A DNA stretch of 64,000 nt from an uncultured Burkholderiales bacterium (GTDB lineage Bacteria; Pseudomonadota; Gammaproteobacteria; Burkholderiales; Burkholderiaceae), in the NCBI GenBank assembly GCA_946480465.1, contig CAMLJY010000010.1, positions 62,001 to 126,000 of the forward strand, in the 5' to 3' direction. This document shows positions 20,962 to 30,270 of this stretch, in pieces. How positions within the stretch are numbered: the stretch's first letter is position 1; every line of letters starts with the position of its first letter. Made by a program: the position numbers and the translations under genes. The notes below the pieces were generated by a model. The model was given only the letters and a program-made list of their open reading frames with translations, was not told where the DNA came from and searched no databases.

Positions 20962-22791
20962 ATGACTTCCCAGATCCGCAACATCGCCATCATCGCGCAC
21001 GTCGACCACGGCAAGACCACCATGGTCGACCAGCTGCTGCGCCAGAGCGGCACCTTCGCCGACCACGAGAAGGTGGTCGACACCGTGATGGACAGCAACG
21101 CCATCGAGCGCGAGCGCGGCATCACCATCCTGGCCAAGAACTGCGCCGTCAGCTGGCAGGGCACGCACATCAACATCGTCGACACCCCGGGCCACGCCGA
21201 CTTCGGCGGCGAGGTGGAGCGCGCGCTGTCCATGGTCGACGGCGTGCTGCTGCTGATCGACGCGCAGGAAGGCCCGATGCCGCAGACCCGCTTCGTCACG
21301 AAGAAGGCGCTGGCGCTGGGCCTGCGCCCCATCGTCGTCGTCAACAAGGTCGACAAGCCGGGTGCCAACTGCGACAAGGTGATCAACGCCGCCTTCGACC
21401 TGTTCGACAAGCTGGGCGCCAACGACGAGCAGCTCGACTTCCCGGTGGTCTACGCCTCGGGCATCAACGGCTGGTCGTCGCTGGAAGAGGGCGCGCCGGG
21501 CGAGCAGTGGGGCCCGGACATGTCGGCGCTCTTCGAGACCATCCTGAAGCACGTGCCGGCGCACGAAGGCGACCCCGGCGCGCCGCTGCAGCTGCAGATC
21601 TCGGCCCTGGACTACAACAGCTTCGTCGGCCGCATCGGCGTGGGCCGCATCAACGCCGGTACCCTGAAGCCCAGCCAGGACGTGCTGGTGATGGAAGGTC
21701 CGGACGGCAAGCAGTTCAAGGGCCGCGTCAACCAGGTGTTGTGCTTCGAGGGCCTGGACCGCGTGCAGGTCACCTCGGCCCGTCCGGGCGACATCGTGCT
21801 GATCAACGGCATCGAGGACATCGGCATCGGCGTCACGGTGACTGACGTCGCCAACCCGCAGCCGCTGCCGATGCTGAAGGTCGACGAGCCGACGCTGACG
21901 ATGAACTTCTGCGTCAACACCAGCCCGCTGGCCGGCCGCGAAGGCAAGTACGTCACCAGCCGCCAGATCTGGGACCGGCTGCAGAAGGAACTGCAGAGCA
22001 ACGTAGCGCTGCGCGTGAGCGAAACCGACGAGGACGGCGTGTTCGAGGTCTCCGGCCGCGGTGAACTGCACCTGACCATCCTGCTGGAGAACATGCGCCG
22101 CGAAGGCTACGAGATGGCCGTCTCGAAGCCGCGTGTGGTGTTCCATAACGTGAATGGTGAGCGCCACGAGCCGATCGAGCTGGTGACGGTGGACGTCGAG
22201 GAACAGCACCAGGGCGGCGTGATGCAGGCCCTGGGCGAGCGCAAGGGCGAGCTGGTGAACATGGAGCCGGACGGCCGCGGCCGCGTGCGCCTGGAATACC
22301 GCATCCCAGCGCGCGGGCTGATCGGCTTCTCCAACGAATTCCTGAACCTCACCCGCGGCTCGGGCCTGATCAGCAACATCTTCGACGGCTACGAGCCCTA
22401 CAAGGGCGAGGTGGCCAGCCGCAAGAACGGCGTTCTGATCAGCATGGACGACGGCGAGATCTTCACCTACGCGCTGGGCAAGCTGGACGACCGCGGCCGC
22501 ATGTTCGTGCGGGCCAACGACCCGGTGTACGAAGGCATGATCGTCGGCATCCACAGCCGCGACAACGACCTGGTGGTGAACGCCACGCGCACCAAGCAGC
22601 TCACCAACTTCCGCGTCAGCGGCAAGGAAGACGCGATCAAGATCACGCCGCCGATCGACCTGACGCTGGAGTACGGTGTGGAGTTCATCGAGGACGACGA
22701 GCTGGTCGAGATCACCCCGAAGAGCATCCGCCTGCGCAAGCGGTTCCTGAAGGAGCACGACCGCAAGCGAGCGCAGCGCGAAGCTGCTTGA
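20962..22791 (+). CDS. typA: Ribosome-associated GTPase TypA/BipA
   Basis: TypA (BipA) is an elongation-factor-like GTPase that acts on ribosome assembly and stress-linked translation. The 609-residue length is typical. The G domain is at the N-terminus: [20 protein letters not shown], the [11 protein letters not shown] switch [21 protein letters not shown] and [11 protein letters not shown]-like domains III and V follow ([20 protein letters not shown]), and then the TypA-specific C-terminus with [20 protein letters not shown]. The ATG lies 17 bp after truB, so it may be the last gene of the rimP operon. Confidence 0.97.
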   Translation: MTSQIRNIAIIAHVDHGKTTMVDQLLRQSGTFADHEKVVDTVMDSNAIERERGITILAKNCAVSWQGTHINIVDTPGHADFGGEVERALSMVDGVLLLIDAQEGPMPQTRFVTKKALALGLRPIVVVNKVDKPGANCDKVINAAFDLFDKLGANDEQLDFPVVYASGINGWSSLEEGAPGEQWGPDMSALFETILKHVPAHEGDPGAPLQLQISALDYNSFVGRIGVGRINAGTLKPSQDVLVMEGPDGKQFKGRVNQVLCFEGLDRVQVTSARPGDIVLINGIEDIGIGVTVTDVANPQPLPMLKVDEPTLTMNFCVNTSPLAGREGKYVTSRQIWDRLQKELQSNVALRVSETDEDGVFEVSGRGELHLTILLENMRREGYEMAVSKPRVVFHNVNGERHEPIELVTVDVEEQHQGGVMQALGERKGELVNMEPDGRGRVRLEYRIPARGLIGFSNEFLNLTRGSGLISNIFDGYEPYKGEVASRKNGVLISMDDGEIFTYALGKLDDRGRMFVRANDPVYEGMIVGIHSRDNDLVVNATRTKQLTNFRVSGKEDAIKITPPIDLTLEYGVEFIEDDELVEITPKSIRLRKRFLKEHDRKRAQREAA

Positions 22792-22939
22792 TCAGGGCCC
22801 ACGCGGGCGGTCCTTGGGCCGTCTGCTTCCTGGCGCGCGCCGTCATGCGCTTTGCGCATCAAAGCCATGCGGCAATCTCACGCGCAGTGGTTGGTGCCAG
22901 CCCTACGATCGTCGGCTTTTGTTCCCTGAACTAAAAGCC

Positions 22940-23842
22940 ATGACTCATTCGCGGGCGGTGGGCTTGATGGTGCTGGTGACCCTGATGTGGAGCATCGCGG
23001 GAGTCGTCACACGGCACCTGGATTCGGCGCGCAGCTTCGAGGTGACCTTCTGGCGCAGCCTGTTCAATGCGCTGGCGCTGATTGCTGCGCTGTCGGTCAT
23101 GCGCGGGCCCGCGCTGTGGCGCACCATCGCGCGCGGCGGCTGGCCGCTGTGGACCACCGGCCTGTGCTGGGCGGTCATGTACACCAACTTCATGGTGGCC
23201 ATCACGCTCACCACCGTGGCCACGGTGCTGGTCACGATGTCGGTCGCGCCGCTCGTCACGGCGCTGTTCTCGCGGGTGTTCCTGCACCACAAGCTGCCGC
23301 TGCGCACCTGGAGCGCCATCAGCGTCGCCGGGCTCGGCATCGCCTGGATGTTCGGGCGCCAGGCTCTGGAAGGCGGCTCCTCGCTCACCGGCATCCTGGT
23401 GGCGCTGGGCGTGCCGCTGGCCGGTGCCGCCAACTGGACGCTGTTGCAGTACATCCACCAGCGGCATGAACGCGATCCGTCGATCGAAGAGCCGGACATG
23501 CTGCCCGCGGTGCTGATCGGCGCGCTGCTGTCCGCCGCAGTCACGCTGCCGCTGGCCTGGCCGCTGTCGGCCACCCCGCATGACCTGGGCCTGCTCGGGC
23601 TGCTCGGCGTCGTGCAGCTGGCGATTCCCTGCCTGATCGCCGTGCGCCTGGCCAAGGTGCTGCCGGCGCCCGAGATCTCGCTGCTGGCCCTGCTGGAAGT
23701 CATCTTCGGCGTGCTGCTGGCCTGGGTCGGGGCCGGCGAGGCACCGGGCTCGACGGCCCTGGCCGGCGGCGCGCTGGTCATCGGCGCGCTGCTCGCGAAC
23801 GAGGCGCTGGGGCTGCATGCCCGGCGCCGCGCGCTGGCCTGA
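22940..23842 (+). CDS. EamA/DMT-superfamily transporter
   Basis: The 300-residue product is almost entirely hydrophobic, with about ten predicted membrane segments in two EamA repeats. The first runs from MVLVTLMWSIAGVVTRHLDS to about residue 140, the second from LTGILVALGVPLAGAANW onward. Such transporters usually export amino acids or other metabolites across the inner membrane. The substrate cannot be read from sequence. The ATG was taken after the weak GAACTAAAAGCC leader. It stands alone between typA and the heptosyltransferase-like gene, which starts 31 bp after its stop. Confidence 0.88.
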   Translation: MTHSRAVGLMVLVTLMWSIAGVVTRHLDSARSFEVTFWRSLFNALALIAALSVMRGPALWRTIARGGWPLWTTGLCWAVMYTNFMVAITLTTVATVLVTMSVAPLVTALFSRVFLHHKLPLRTWSAISVAGLGIAWMFGRQALEGGSSLTGILVALGVPLAGAANWTLLQYIHQRHERDPSIEEPDMLPAVLIGALLSAAVTLPLAWPLSATPHDLGLLGLLGVVQLAIPCLIAVRLAKVLPAPEISLLALLEVIFGVLLAWVGAGEAPGSTALAGGALVIGALLANEALGLHARRRALA

Positions 23843-23873
23843 ACGACGTTCCAGCCTGCTACGCTCACGCGGC

Positions 23874-24971
23874 ATGTCAGCGGCGCGGCCCCTCGGCGAC
23901 CTCTACGAACCCCACACAGACGACCCGGATGCCCCGGTCGTCGTCCGCTTCGCCGCCGTTGGCGACGTGGTGCTGCTCACGGTGCTGCTGAACGCGCTGG
24001 CGCAACGCTACGGGCGCCCAGTGCACGTGCTGTCCTCGGGTGACTGGACGCCGGTGCTGCTGGGCCATGACCGGGCGGTGTCCGAACTGCGCCTGGTCAC
24101 CAGCCGCCGCTCGCCGCACTGGCTGACACCCTCGCGCTGGGCTGCGGAGCGCTGGCTGCGCGCGCACCGCGGACCGGTCTACCTCTGCGATCCGGACGTC
24201 TATGGCGAGCGCATCGTCGAACGCGCCCGCATTCCGGAAGAGCGTCTGGTGCGCGCCTGGAAGCACTGGCCAGGCAACCACATCCACTGGGCCGACTGGT
24301 GGCCGCAGATCGCCCGGCTGGACGCACCAGCCTGCCCCGGCCCGGCGCGCGAGGTGGACGTGCCTGCGCGGCCCCGGCTGGCCGTCCCGCCCGAGTGGCA
24401 TGCCGAGGCCGCGGCCTGGCTCCTGCAGCACGGCATTGCCGGCCGCCCGCTGGTGCTGGTGCAGGCCGGCCACAAGAAGACGCACAAGCGCGGCCGCGTC
24501 GGCACCGAGACGCACGACAAACACTGGCCGGCCCCGCGCTGGGCCGCGGTGATCCGCGGCGTGCTGGCGACGCTGCCGGAGGCCGCGGTGCTGGTGTGCG
24601 GGTCCAGCCGCGAAGCCGGGCTCGCGCAGGAGATCGTGGACGCCGCCGGCCCCCTGGCGGGCGAAGGACGCGTCATCAACGTGGCGGCGCGCCGGCCCAC
24701 GCTGCAGCGCCTGGTGGCGCTGGCCGCCCGCGCCCACAGCATGGTCTCGGTGGACACCGGGCCGGCCCACGTGGCCGGGGCGATGGACTGCCCGCTGGTC
24801 GTGCTGTACGGCCAAGCCGGCTGGGGCCGCTGGAAGCCGCGCGCCCCCAGCTCCGAGGTCATCACCCTGGGCCCGCGGGAGCCGACGCCGAGCGCGAAGC
24901 TGATGGACCTGGACCCCGAGCAGGCGCTCGCGGCCTGGCGCTCGCTGGCACCGCGCCGGGCTTCGCCATGA
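23874..24971 (+). CDS. Glycosyltransferase family 9 protein (heptosyltransferase-like)
   Basis: The 365-residue product matches the GT9 family, which uses ADP-heptose to build the LPS inner core. Visible landmarks are VVRFAAVGDVVLLTVLLNAL at the N-terminal Rossmann domain, LVLVQAGHKKTHKRG in the middle, and the donor-site region VSVDTGPAHVAGAMDCPLVV near the C-terminus (shown in part: VDTGPAHVAGAM). It stands just upstream of hldA and hldD, which make the donor sugar, and overlaps the following VOC gene by ATGA. Whether it corresponds to WaaC, WaaF or WaaQ is not clear. The chosen start MSAARPLGDL removes a 19-residue upstream extension. Confidence 0.88.
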   Translation: MSAARPLGDLYEPHTDDPDAPVVVRFAAVGDVVLLTVLLNALAQRYGRPVHVLSSGDWTPVLLGHDRAVSELRLVTSRRSPHWLTPSRWAAERWLRAHRGPVYLCDPDVYGERIVERARIPEERLVRAWKHWPGNHIHWADWWPQIARLDAPACPGPAREVDVPARPRLAVPPEWHAEAAAWLLQHGIAGRPLVLVQAGHKKTHKRGRVGTETHDKHWPAPRWAAVIRGVLATLPEAAVLVCGSSREAGLAQEIVDAAGPLAGEGRVINVAARRPTLQRLVALAARAHSMVSVDTGPAHVAGAMDCPLVVLYGQAGWGRWKPRAPSSEVITLGPREPTPSAKLMDLDPEQALAAWRSLAPRRASP

Positions 24972-25360
24972 GCGCCGCCCTGGCCACCGTGGCGCTCATC
25001 GTGCCCGACTACGACGAGGCCATCGCATTCTTCACGCAGGCGCTGGGCTTCGAGCTGCAGGAAGACCGACCGATGGGCGGCAAGCGCTGGGTCGTCGTGC
25101 GGCCGGCGGGCGGGCAGGGCGGTGCCGCGCTGCTGCTGGCGCGCGCGGCCACGCCCGAGCAGCTGGCGCAGGTCGGCCGGCAATGGGCAGGCCGTGTCGG
25201 CCTGTTCCTGCATACGCGGGACTTCGCGGCAATGCAGGCACGCATGCTGGCGCACGGCGTGCGCTTTCTCGAAGCGCCGCGCGACGAGGACTACGGCCGC
25301 GTCGCGGTGTTCGCGGACCGTTGGGGCAACCGCTGGGACCTGCTGCAACCCGCCGGCTGA
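24968..25360 (+). CDS. VOC (glyoxalase/bleomycin-resistance) fold protein
   Basis: The 130-residue product has the paired beta-alpha-beta-beta-beta layout of the vicinal oxygen chelate family (VALIVPDYDEAIAFFTQALG in the first half, VAVFADRWGNRWDLLQ at the end). The residues that normally bind the metal look altered: the first strand reads TVALIV with no histidine, and the last motif has WDLLQ where a glutamate is usual. It is therefore unlikely to be a glyoxalase I. Its ATG overlaps the stop of the heptosyltransferase-like gene, so the two are co-translated. Specific function unknown. Confidence 0.82.
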   Translation: MSAALATVALIVPDYDEAIAFFTQALGFELQEDRPMGGKRWVVVRPAGGQGGAALLLARAATPEQLAQVGRQWAGRVGLFLHTRDFAAMQARMLAHGVRFLEAPRDEDYGRVAVFADRWGNRWDLLQPAG

Positions 25361-25369
25361 CGACGCACA

Positions 25370-26356
25370 ATGCCGCCGGCCATGACGGACGCCGCCCTCC
25401 CGCCATCCTCCGCCCACGGCGCTTCGCCGCGCCCCGCCCGCGAACGGCTGGCTGCCGCCCGCGTGCTGGTGGTCGGCGACGCCATGCTCGACCGCTACTG
25501 GTTCGGCGGCGTCGAACGCATCTCCCCCGAGGCGCCGGTGCCGGTGGTTCAGGTGCAGCGCACCGAAGAACGGCTGGGCGGCGCGGCCAACGTCGCACTG
25601 AACGTGCAGGGGCTGGGCGCCCGCCCCACGCTGCTGACGGTGATCGGCGACGACGAGCCCGGCCGCGCGTTGCGTTCGCTGCTGGACGGGCAGCGCATCG
25701 CATCGGTGCTGGGTCACGACCCCGCGCTCAGCACCATCGTCAAGCTGCGCGTCGTCGGGCGCTCGCAGCAGCTGATCCGCATCGACTTCGAGAGCCGACC
25801 CGACCACGAGGTGCTGGCGCAGATGCTGGGCGGCTTCGAACGCGCGCTGCCCGGGCACGACGTGGTGCTGTTCTCCGATTACGGCAAGGGCGGCCTCGCC
25901 CACATCACGCAGATGATCGAACGTGCCCGTGCGGCGGGCAAGCCGGTGTTCGTCGATCCCAAGGGCGATCACTATCAGCGTTATGCCGGCGCCACGGTGC
26001 TGACACCCAACCGCGCCGAACTGGCCCTGGCCATGGGCGGCTGGAGCGGCGAGGCCGAGCTGCACGAACGGGCACAGGCTTTCCGGCGCGGGCTGGGGCT
26101 CGACGCGCTGCTGCTGACCCGGGCCGAGGAGGGCATGACGCTGTTCGACGCGCAGGGTGCGCTGCACGTCGCCGCCGAGGCGCGCCAGGTCTTCGACGTC
26201 ACCGGGGCCGGTGACACGGTGATCGCGACACTGGCGGCCATGGCCGCGGCCGGCCTGACGCTGCGCGAGGCCGTGCCCATCGCCAACCGCGCCGCCGGCA
26301 TCGTCGTCAGCCGCTTCGGCACCGCGCACGCGCGCTTCGAGGAGATCTTCCCGTGA
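25370..26356 (+). CDS. hldA: D-glycero-beta-D-manno-heptose-7-phosphate kinase
   Basis: HldA (RfaE domain I) phosphorylates heptose-7-phosphate at C1 on the way to ADP-heptose. The 328-residue product is a PfkB-type ribokinase fold: [69 protein letters not shown] and the signature [14 protein letters not shown]. In E. coli this is fused to the adenylyltransferase; here the second half is a separate gene (hldC) 2.8 kb away. The start may be 25370 or an ATG four codons later at 25382; neither has a clear ribosome-binding site. The stop overlaps the hldD start (GTGA). Confidence 0.95.
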   Translation: MPPAMTDAALPPSSAHGASPRPARERLAAARVLVVGDAMLDRYWFGGVERISPEAPVPVVQVQRTEERLGGAANVALNVQGLGARPTLLTVIGDDEPGRALRSLLDGQRIASVLGHDPALSTIVKLRVVGRSQQLIRIDFESRPDHEVLAQMLGGFERALPGHDVVLFSDYGKGGLAHITQMIERARAAGKPVFVDPKGDHYQRYAGATVLTPNRAELALAMGGWSGEAELHERAQAFRRGLGLDALLLTRAEEGMTLFDAQGALHVAAEARQVFDVTGAGDTVIATLAAMAAAGLTLREAVPIANRAAGIVVSRFGTAHARFEEIFP

Positions 26357-27345
26357 AAGTGGTGGTCACCGGCGCTGCCGGAATGATCGGCAGCAACCTG
26401 CTGCTGGGGCTCAACGCCGCAGGCGTGGACGACATCATCGCGGTCGACGACCTGACCGACGGCCACAAGTACGCGAACCTGAAGGACGCTCGCTTCGCGG
26501 ACTATTTCGACCGCAGCGAGTTCTACGAACGCTTCCGCCGCGGCGACTTCCAACGCATCGACGCCGTGCTGCACCAGGGCGCCTGCTCCGACACCATGGA
26601 GCACGACGGCCGGCTGATGATGGCGCAGAACTACCGCTGCACGAAGGACCTGATCGACGCCTGCCAGCGCCAGGGCACGCGCGTGATCTACGCCTCGTCG
26701 GCCGCGGTCTACGGCGGCAGCCGCAGCTTCCGGGAAGAGCCGGCGGACGAAGCGCCGCTGAACGTCTACGGCTACTCCAAGCTGCTGACCGACCAGGTCG
26801 TGCGCCGGCTGCTGCCGCAGGCGACGAACCAGGTCGTGGGCCTGCGCTACTTCAATGTCTACGGCCCGCGCGAGCAGCACAAGGGCCGCATGGCCTCGGT
26901 GGCCTTCCATCACTTCCACCAGTTCCGCACCACGGGCAAGGTGCGGCTCTTCGGCGACTACGGCGGCTACGGCCCAGGCGCACACAGCCGCGATTTCGTG
27001 TACGTGGACGACGTGGTCGCGGCCAACCTGTGGTTCCTGCGGCATGGCAGCACCAGCGGCATCTTCAACGTCGGCACCGGGCGGGCCCAACCCTTCAACG
27101 ACTTGGCCGAAGGCGTGGTGAACGCCTGCCGCGCGCTGGCCGGCGAGGCGCAGCTGCCGCTGGCCGAACTGGTGCGCCTGGGCCAGGTCGAGTACATCGA
27201 CTTCCCGCCGGCGCTGGCCGGCAAGTACCAGTGCTTCACGCAGGCCGACCTCGGCGCGCTGCGCGCCGCCGGGTGCGACATTCCCTTCCTCGACGTGGGG
27301 CAGGGCGTGCGGCGCTACGTGCGCTGGCTGGCCGCGGCGGGCTGA
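26353..27345 (+). CDS. hldD: ADP-L-glycero-D-manno-heptose 6-epimerase
   Basis: HldD (RfaD) inverts C6 of ADP-D,D-heptose to give the ADP-L,D-heptose used in LPS cores. The 330-residue protein is an extended SDR with the NADP-binding [12 protein letters not shown] at the start and the catalytic YxxxK as Tyr139/Lys143 in [12 protein letters not shown]. Family sequences such as [20 protein letters not shown] and [12 protein letters not shown] follow. Translation begins with GTG inside the hldA stop (GTGA). The last 31 bp overlap the end of the convergent acyltransferase gene. Confidence 0.96.
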   Translation: MKVVVTGAAGMIGSNLLLGLNAAGVDDIIAVDDLTDGHKYANLKDARFADYFDRSEFYERFRRGDFQRIDAVLHQGACSDTMEHDGRLMMAQNYRCTKDLIDACQRQGTRVIYASSAAVYGGSRSFREEPADEAPLNVYGYSKLLTDQVVRRLLPQATNQVVGLRYFNVYGPREQHKGRMASVAFHHFHQFRTTGKVRLFGDYGGYGPGAHSRDFVYVDDVVAANLWFLRHGSTSGIFNVGTGRAQPFNDLAEGVVNACRALAGEAQLPLAELVRLGQVEYIDFPPALAGKYQCFTQADLGALRAAGCDIPFLDVGQGVRRYVRWLAAAG

Positions 27346-28535
27346 GCCGCCCCGGTCTCGACGACCGCGCGAGGCCGGTTGAAGTTGCTTGGCGCCCAGC
27401 GTTGGCGCAGGCGCATGAACGGCGTCTCCACGCCGCGGTGCAGCAGCCAGCCGACCAGCAGGCTCGCCGTGGCCACCGCCGCGAACAGCAGCCACGGTGA
27501 CAGGTGCCAGTCCAGCGAGGCGCGCTTGACGATCACCCCCACCGCCTTGTGGCTCAGGTAGATGGCGTACGACCATGCCGCCAGCGCTGCCGCTCCTGGG
27601 ATGCGCCAGCCCGACAGCGGGTGGCCCGGACTCAGTGCCGCCAGCACCAGCAGTCCGAAGGCCATTGCGATCAGGGAATAGCCGAAGGTCGACATGAAGA
27701 AGAAGTAGCCCACGCCCTCGGCCTCGTAGTGCCGCCAGGCGCCGTACAGCATTGCCCCGGTGGCGGCCAGCCCCAGCGCCAGCAGCAGCCGCCCATGGCG
27801 CGTGAGCCGCTGCCAGGCCTGCGGGTGCAGGTGCTGCAGCATGGCGATGGCCACGCCCGGCAGGAACTCGTCGAAGCGGCACAGCGTGGCGTAGTAGACC
27901 CAGGGGTAGTACAGCTCGATGCGGCCCGTGCTCTCCAGGCCGTAGCGAGACCACAGCACGCCGCGGGCGGTCATGCCGAACAAAATGAGCGTCCCCAGCA
28001 GCGTCCAGCCCGCACGGCGGCCCAGCCCCAGGCGCTGCCCGACCAGCAGCAGGACCGGCAGCACCAGGTAGAACTGTTCTTCGATGCACAACGACCAGGC
28101 ATGCGAGAAGGCGGTGCCGGGCTGCAGCCCGAAGTTCTGCGTGAAGGTCAGGAAGCGCCACAGCGGCGGCGGCTCGCGTCCGCCCATCGCCGCCGGGAAC
28201 AGGAAGTAGGCTGCCAGCACCACCCAGAACAGCGGCAGCGTGCGCAAACCGCGGCGCGCATAGAAGCCCGGCAGCGACAGTGCCCGCCCGCGCACAACGC
28301 CCGCTAGCAGCTGCCCCGCGATCAGGTAGCCGCTGAGCACGAAGAACAGGTCCACGCCAACCCAGCCGACGATGCTGAAGAGGCCGAACCCGACGTCCCG
28401 GCTGACGAAGACCCGGTAGTGGTAGACGAAGACGAGCAGGATGGCCAGCGCGCGCAGAGTGTCCAGACCCGGCGCGCGGTCGATGGAAAGCGCGGGACTT
28501 GCCAGCGGCGCCTGGGGGGCTCGGTGCTCAGGCAT
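27315..28535 (-). CDS. Acyltransferase 3 family membrane protein (OafA-like)
   Basis: The 406-residue protein is a multi-pass membrane acyltransferase of the Acyl_transf_3 family, which O-acylates LPS, exopolysaccharide or other cell-surface glycans. The N-terminal signature [20 protein letters not shown] contains the conserved R and catalytic H. The [18 protein letters not shown] and [12 protein letters not shown] motifs and the [15 protein letters not shown] block follow, with about ten membrane helices in total. Its ATG lies within the end of gmhA (8-bp overlap), so it is co-transcribed with a heptose gene, which supports a role in LPS decoration. Its 3' end overlaps convergent hldD. Confidence 0.92.
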   Translation of the reverse strand: MPEHRAPQAPLASPALSIDRAPGLDTLRALAILLVFVYHYRVFVSRDVGFGLFSIVGWVGVDLFFVLSGYLIAGQLLAGVVRGRALSLPGFYARRGLRTLPLFWVVLAAYFLFPAAMGGREPPPLWRFLTFTQNFGLQPGTAFSHAWSLCIEEQFYLVLPVLLLVGQRLGLGRRAGWTLLGTLILFGMTARGVLWSRYGLESTGRIELYYPWVYYATLCRFDEFLPGVAIAMLQHLHPQAWQRLTRHGRLLLALGLAATGAMLYGAWRHYEAEGVGYFFFMSTFGYSLIAMAFGLLVLAALSPGHPLSGWRIPGAAALAAWSYAIYLSHKAVGVIVKRASLDWHLSPWLLFAAVATASLLVGWLLHRGVETPFMRLRQRWAPSNFNRPRAVVETGAAQPAAASQRT

Positions 28536-29115
28536 CGAGCCGCGCCTCCACCGCGGCGCACACCACGTGGCCGAGGAAGATGTGCGCCTCCTGGATGTGG
28601 GCCGTGACGTCGCTCGGCACCACGAGGGCGATGTCGCACAGCGGCGCGATCGGCCCGCCGTCCCGCCCCAGCAGGCCGACGGTCGTCACGCCCAGTTCGC
28701 GCGCCGCCGCGACCGCGCGCTGCACGTTCGGCGAGCGGCCGGAGGTGGACAGCGCGAACAGCAGGTCGCCGCTGCGGCCGAGGCCGCGCACCTGGCGCTC
28801 GAACACCTGCTCGAAGGCGTAGTCGTTGGCGATGCTGGTGAGGGCCGAGCTGTCGGTCGACAGCGCCAGCGCGGCCAGCGGGCGGCGGTCGGAGACGAAG
28901 CGGCCGATGAATTCGGAGGCCAGGTGCTGGCTGTCCGCGGCCGAGCCGCCATTGCCGCAGAACATCAGCTTCGCCCCGCGCCGCAAGGTGGCGCAGACCA
29001 GCCGCACCACGTCGTCGAGCGCCGGCGCCAGGGTCTCCAGCTGCTCGAAGACGGCGCGGTGCCGCGCCAGGTGGGAACCGAGGATCGTGGTCGTGGACGC
29101 TAGACTCGCCGGCAT
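28528..29115 (-). CDS. gmhA: Sedoheptulose-7-phosphate isomerase
   Basis: GmhA turns sedoheptulose-7-phosphate into D-glycero-D-manno-heptose-7-phosphate, the first step of LPS heptose synthesis. The 195-residue product has the SIS-domain sequence KLMFCGNGGSAADSQHLASE, the SIANDYAFEQVFERQV segment and LLFALSTSGRSPNVQRAV. The ATG at 29113-29115 follows a GGGAAGA site and gives the usual family N-terminus; the open frame continues upstream into the divergent hldC gene and is rejected. Its start is only 33 bp from the hldC start on the opposite strand. Downstream it overlaps the acyltransferase gene. Confidence 0.95.
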   Translation of the reverse strand: MPASLASTTTILGSHLARHRAVFEQLETLAPALDDVVRLVCATLRRGAKLMFCGNGGSAADSQHLASEFIGRFVSDRRPLAALALSTDSSALTSIANDYAFEQVFERQVRGLGRSGDLLFALSTSGRSPNVQRAVAAARELGVTTVGLLGRDGGPIAPLCDIALVVPSDVTAHIQEAHIFLGHVVCAAVEARLDA

Positions 29116-29148
29116 TCTTCCCGCTCGTTTTCCGCGAAGCCGCGCATT

Positions 29149-29628
29149 GTGCCGTTCTCTGTTCCCACCAAGCTGCTCAGCACGCGGGAGGCCCTGGCCA
29201 AGCAGGACTGGCCGCGGCCGCTGGTCTTCACCAACGGCGTGTTCGACGTGCTGCACGTGGGCCACGTGCAGTGCCTCGCGCAGGCACGCGCGCTGGGCGC
29301 CTCGCTGCTGGTGGCGCTGAACAGCGACACCTCGGCGCGTGGCCTGGGCAAGGGACCTGAGCGGCCGCTGAACCGCGGGCAGGACCGTGCACTGGTCATC
29401 GCCGCCCTGGCCGCCGTCGATTTCGTGACCCTGTTCGACGAACCCACGCCCTGCGCGCTGATCGAGCAGCTCAAGCCCGACGTCTACGTGAAGGGCGGCG
29501 ACTACGACATGGCCACCCTGCGCGAGACGGCGCTGGTGCGGCAGTGGGGCGGCCGCTCCGTCGCGATTCCCTTCGTCGACGGCTACTCGACGAGCCGGCT
29601 GGTCGAGCGCATCCGGGCCCTGCGCTGA
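29149..29628 (+). CDS. hldC: D-glycero-beta-D-manno-heptose-1-phosphate adenylyltransferase
   Basis: HldC (RfaE domain II) transfers AMP from ATP to heptose-1-phosphate to make ADP-heptose. The 159-residue product is a stand-alone nucleotidyltransferase with FTNGVFDVLHVGHVQCLAQA, which holds the HxGH motif, LVALNSDTSARGLGKG, and DVYVKGGDY. Translation appears to start at a GTG at 29149; I see no nearby ATG in frame. The gene is divergent from gmhA with a 33-bp gap, and gmhB follows after 5 bp on the same strand. Confidence 0.94.
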   Translation: MPFSVPTKLLSTREALAKQDWPRPLVFTNGVFDVLHVGHVQCLAQARALGASLLVALNSDTSARGLGKGPERPLNRGQDRALVIAALAAVDFVTLFDEPTPCALIEQLKPDVYVKGGDYDMATLRETALVRQWGGRSVAIPFVDGYSTSRLVERIRALR

Positions 29629-29633
29629 GCGCC

Positions 29634-30239
29634 ATGGGCAAGCGCGCCGTCTTCCTCGACCGCGACGGCGTGATCAACGTCGATCGCCACTACCTGCACC
29701 GCATCGGCGACTTCGAGTTCGTCGCCGGCGTCCCCCAGGCCTTGCGGCGCCTGCAGGAGGCGGGCTGGACGCTGGTGGTGGTCACGAACCAGAGCGGCAT
29801 CGCGCGCGGCTTCTTCACGGACGACGACTACCAGCGCCTGACGCAGCACATGCACCACCGCCTGGCCGACGCCGGCGTGCGGCTGGATGCGGTCCTGCAT
29901 TGCCCGCACCTGCCGGACGCGGCCGTGGCCGCCTACCGCCGGGCCTGCGATTGCCGCAAGCCCGCTCCCGGCATGCTGTTGCGCGCGGCGCGCCAGCTGG
30001 GACTGGACCTGGCGCGCTCGGCGATGGTGGGCGACAAGGGCTCGGACCTGCAGGCCGGTCGCAGCGCCGGCGTCGCCCGCTGCCTGCTGGTGCGCAGCGG
30101 CCAGCCGATCGATGCCGGCGACATCGCGCTGGCCGATGCGGTGCACGACGACCTGGCGCACTGCGTCGACGACCTGCTGGCGGCGCCCAGCGCTGCACTA
30201 GGGTCAACCCCCGGCGCTGCCGCGTCGCCTGCCACCTAG
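29634..30239 (+). CDS. gmhB: D-glycero-D-manno-heptose-1,7-bisphosphate 7-phosphatase
   Basis: GmhB removes the C7 phosphate between the HldA and HldC steps. The 201-residue product is a HAD-superfamily histidinol-phosphatase-like enzyme: AVFLDRDGVINVDRHYLH holds the DxDG motif, VVTNQSGIARG is motif II, and GDKGSDLQAGRSAG is motif IV. The zinc-loop cysteines and histidine are visible in CPHLPD and CDCRKP. The last about 15 residues (Ala/Pro/Ser-rich) go beyond the family core. It starts 5 bp after hldC. With gmhA, hldA, hldC and hldD it completes the pathway in this window. Confidence 0.94.
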   Translation: MGKRAVFLDRDGVINVDRHYLHRIGDFEFVAGVPQALRRLQEAGWTLVVVTNQSGIARGFFTDDDYQRLTQHMHHRLADAGVRLDAVLHCPHLPDAAVAAYRRACDCRKPAPGMLLRAARQLGLDLARSAMVGDKGSDLQAGRSAGVARCLLVRSGQPIDAGDIALADAVHDDLAHCVDDLLAAPSAALGSTPGAAASPAT

Positions 30240-30270
30240 CATCGGCGGCACGCAACAGCCGCCCACCCCG

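Noticed and set aside
22845..22859. Small hairpin ATGCGC-TTT-GCGCAT after typA as a terminator
   Set aside because: The stem is only 6 bp with no T run, too weak to claim.
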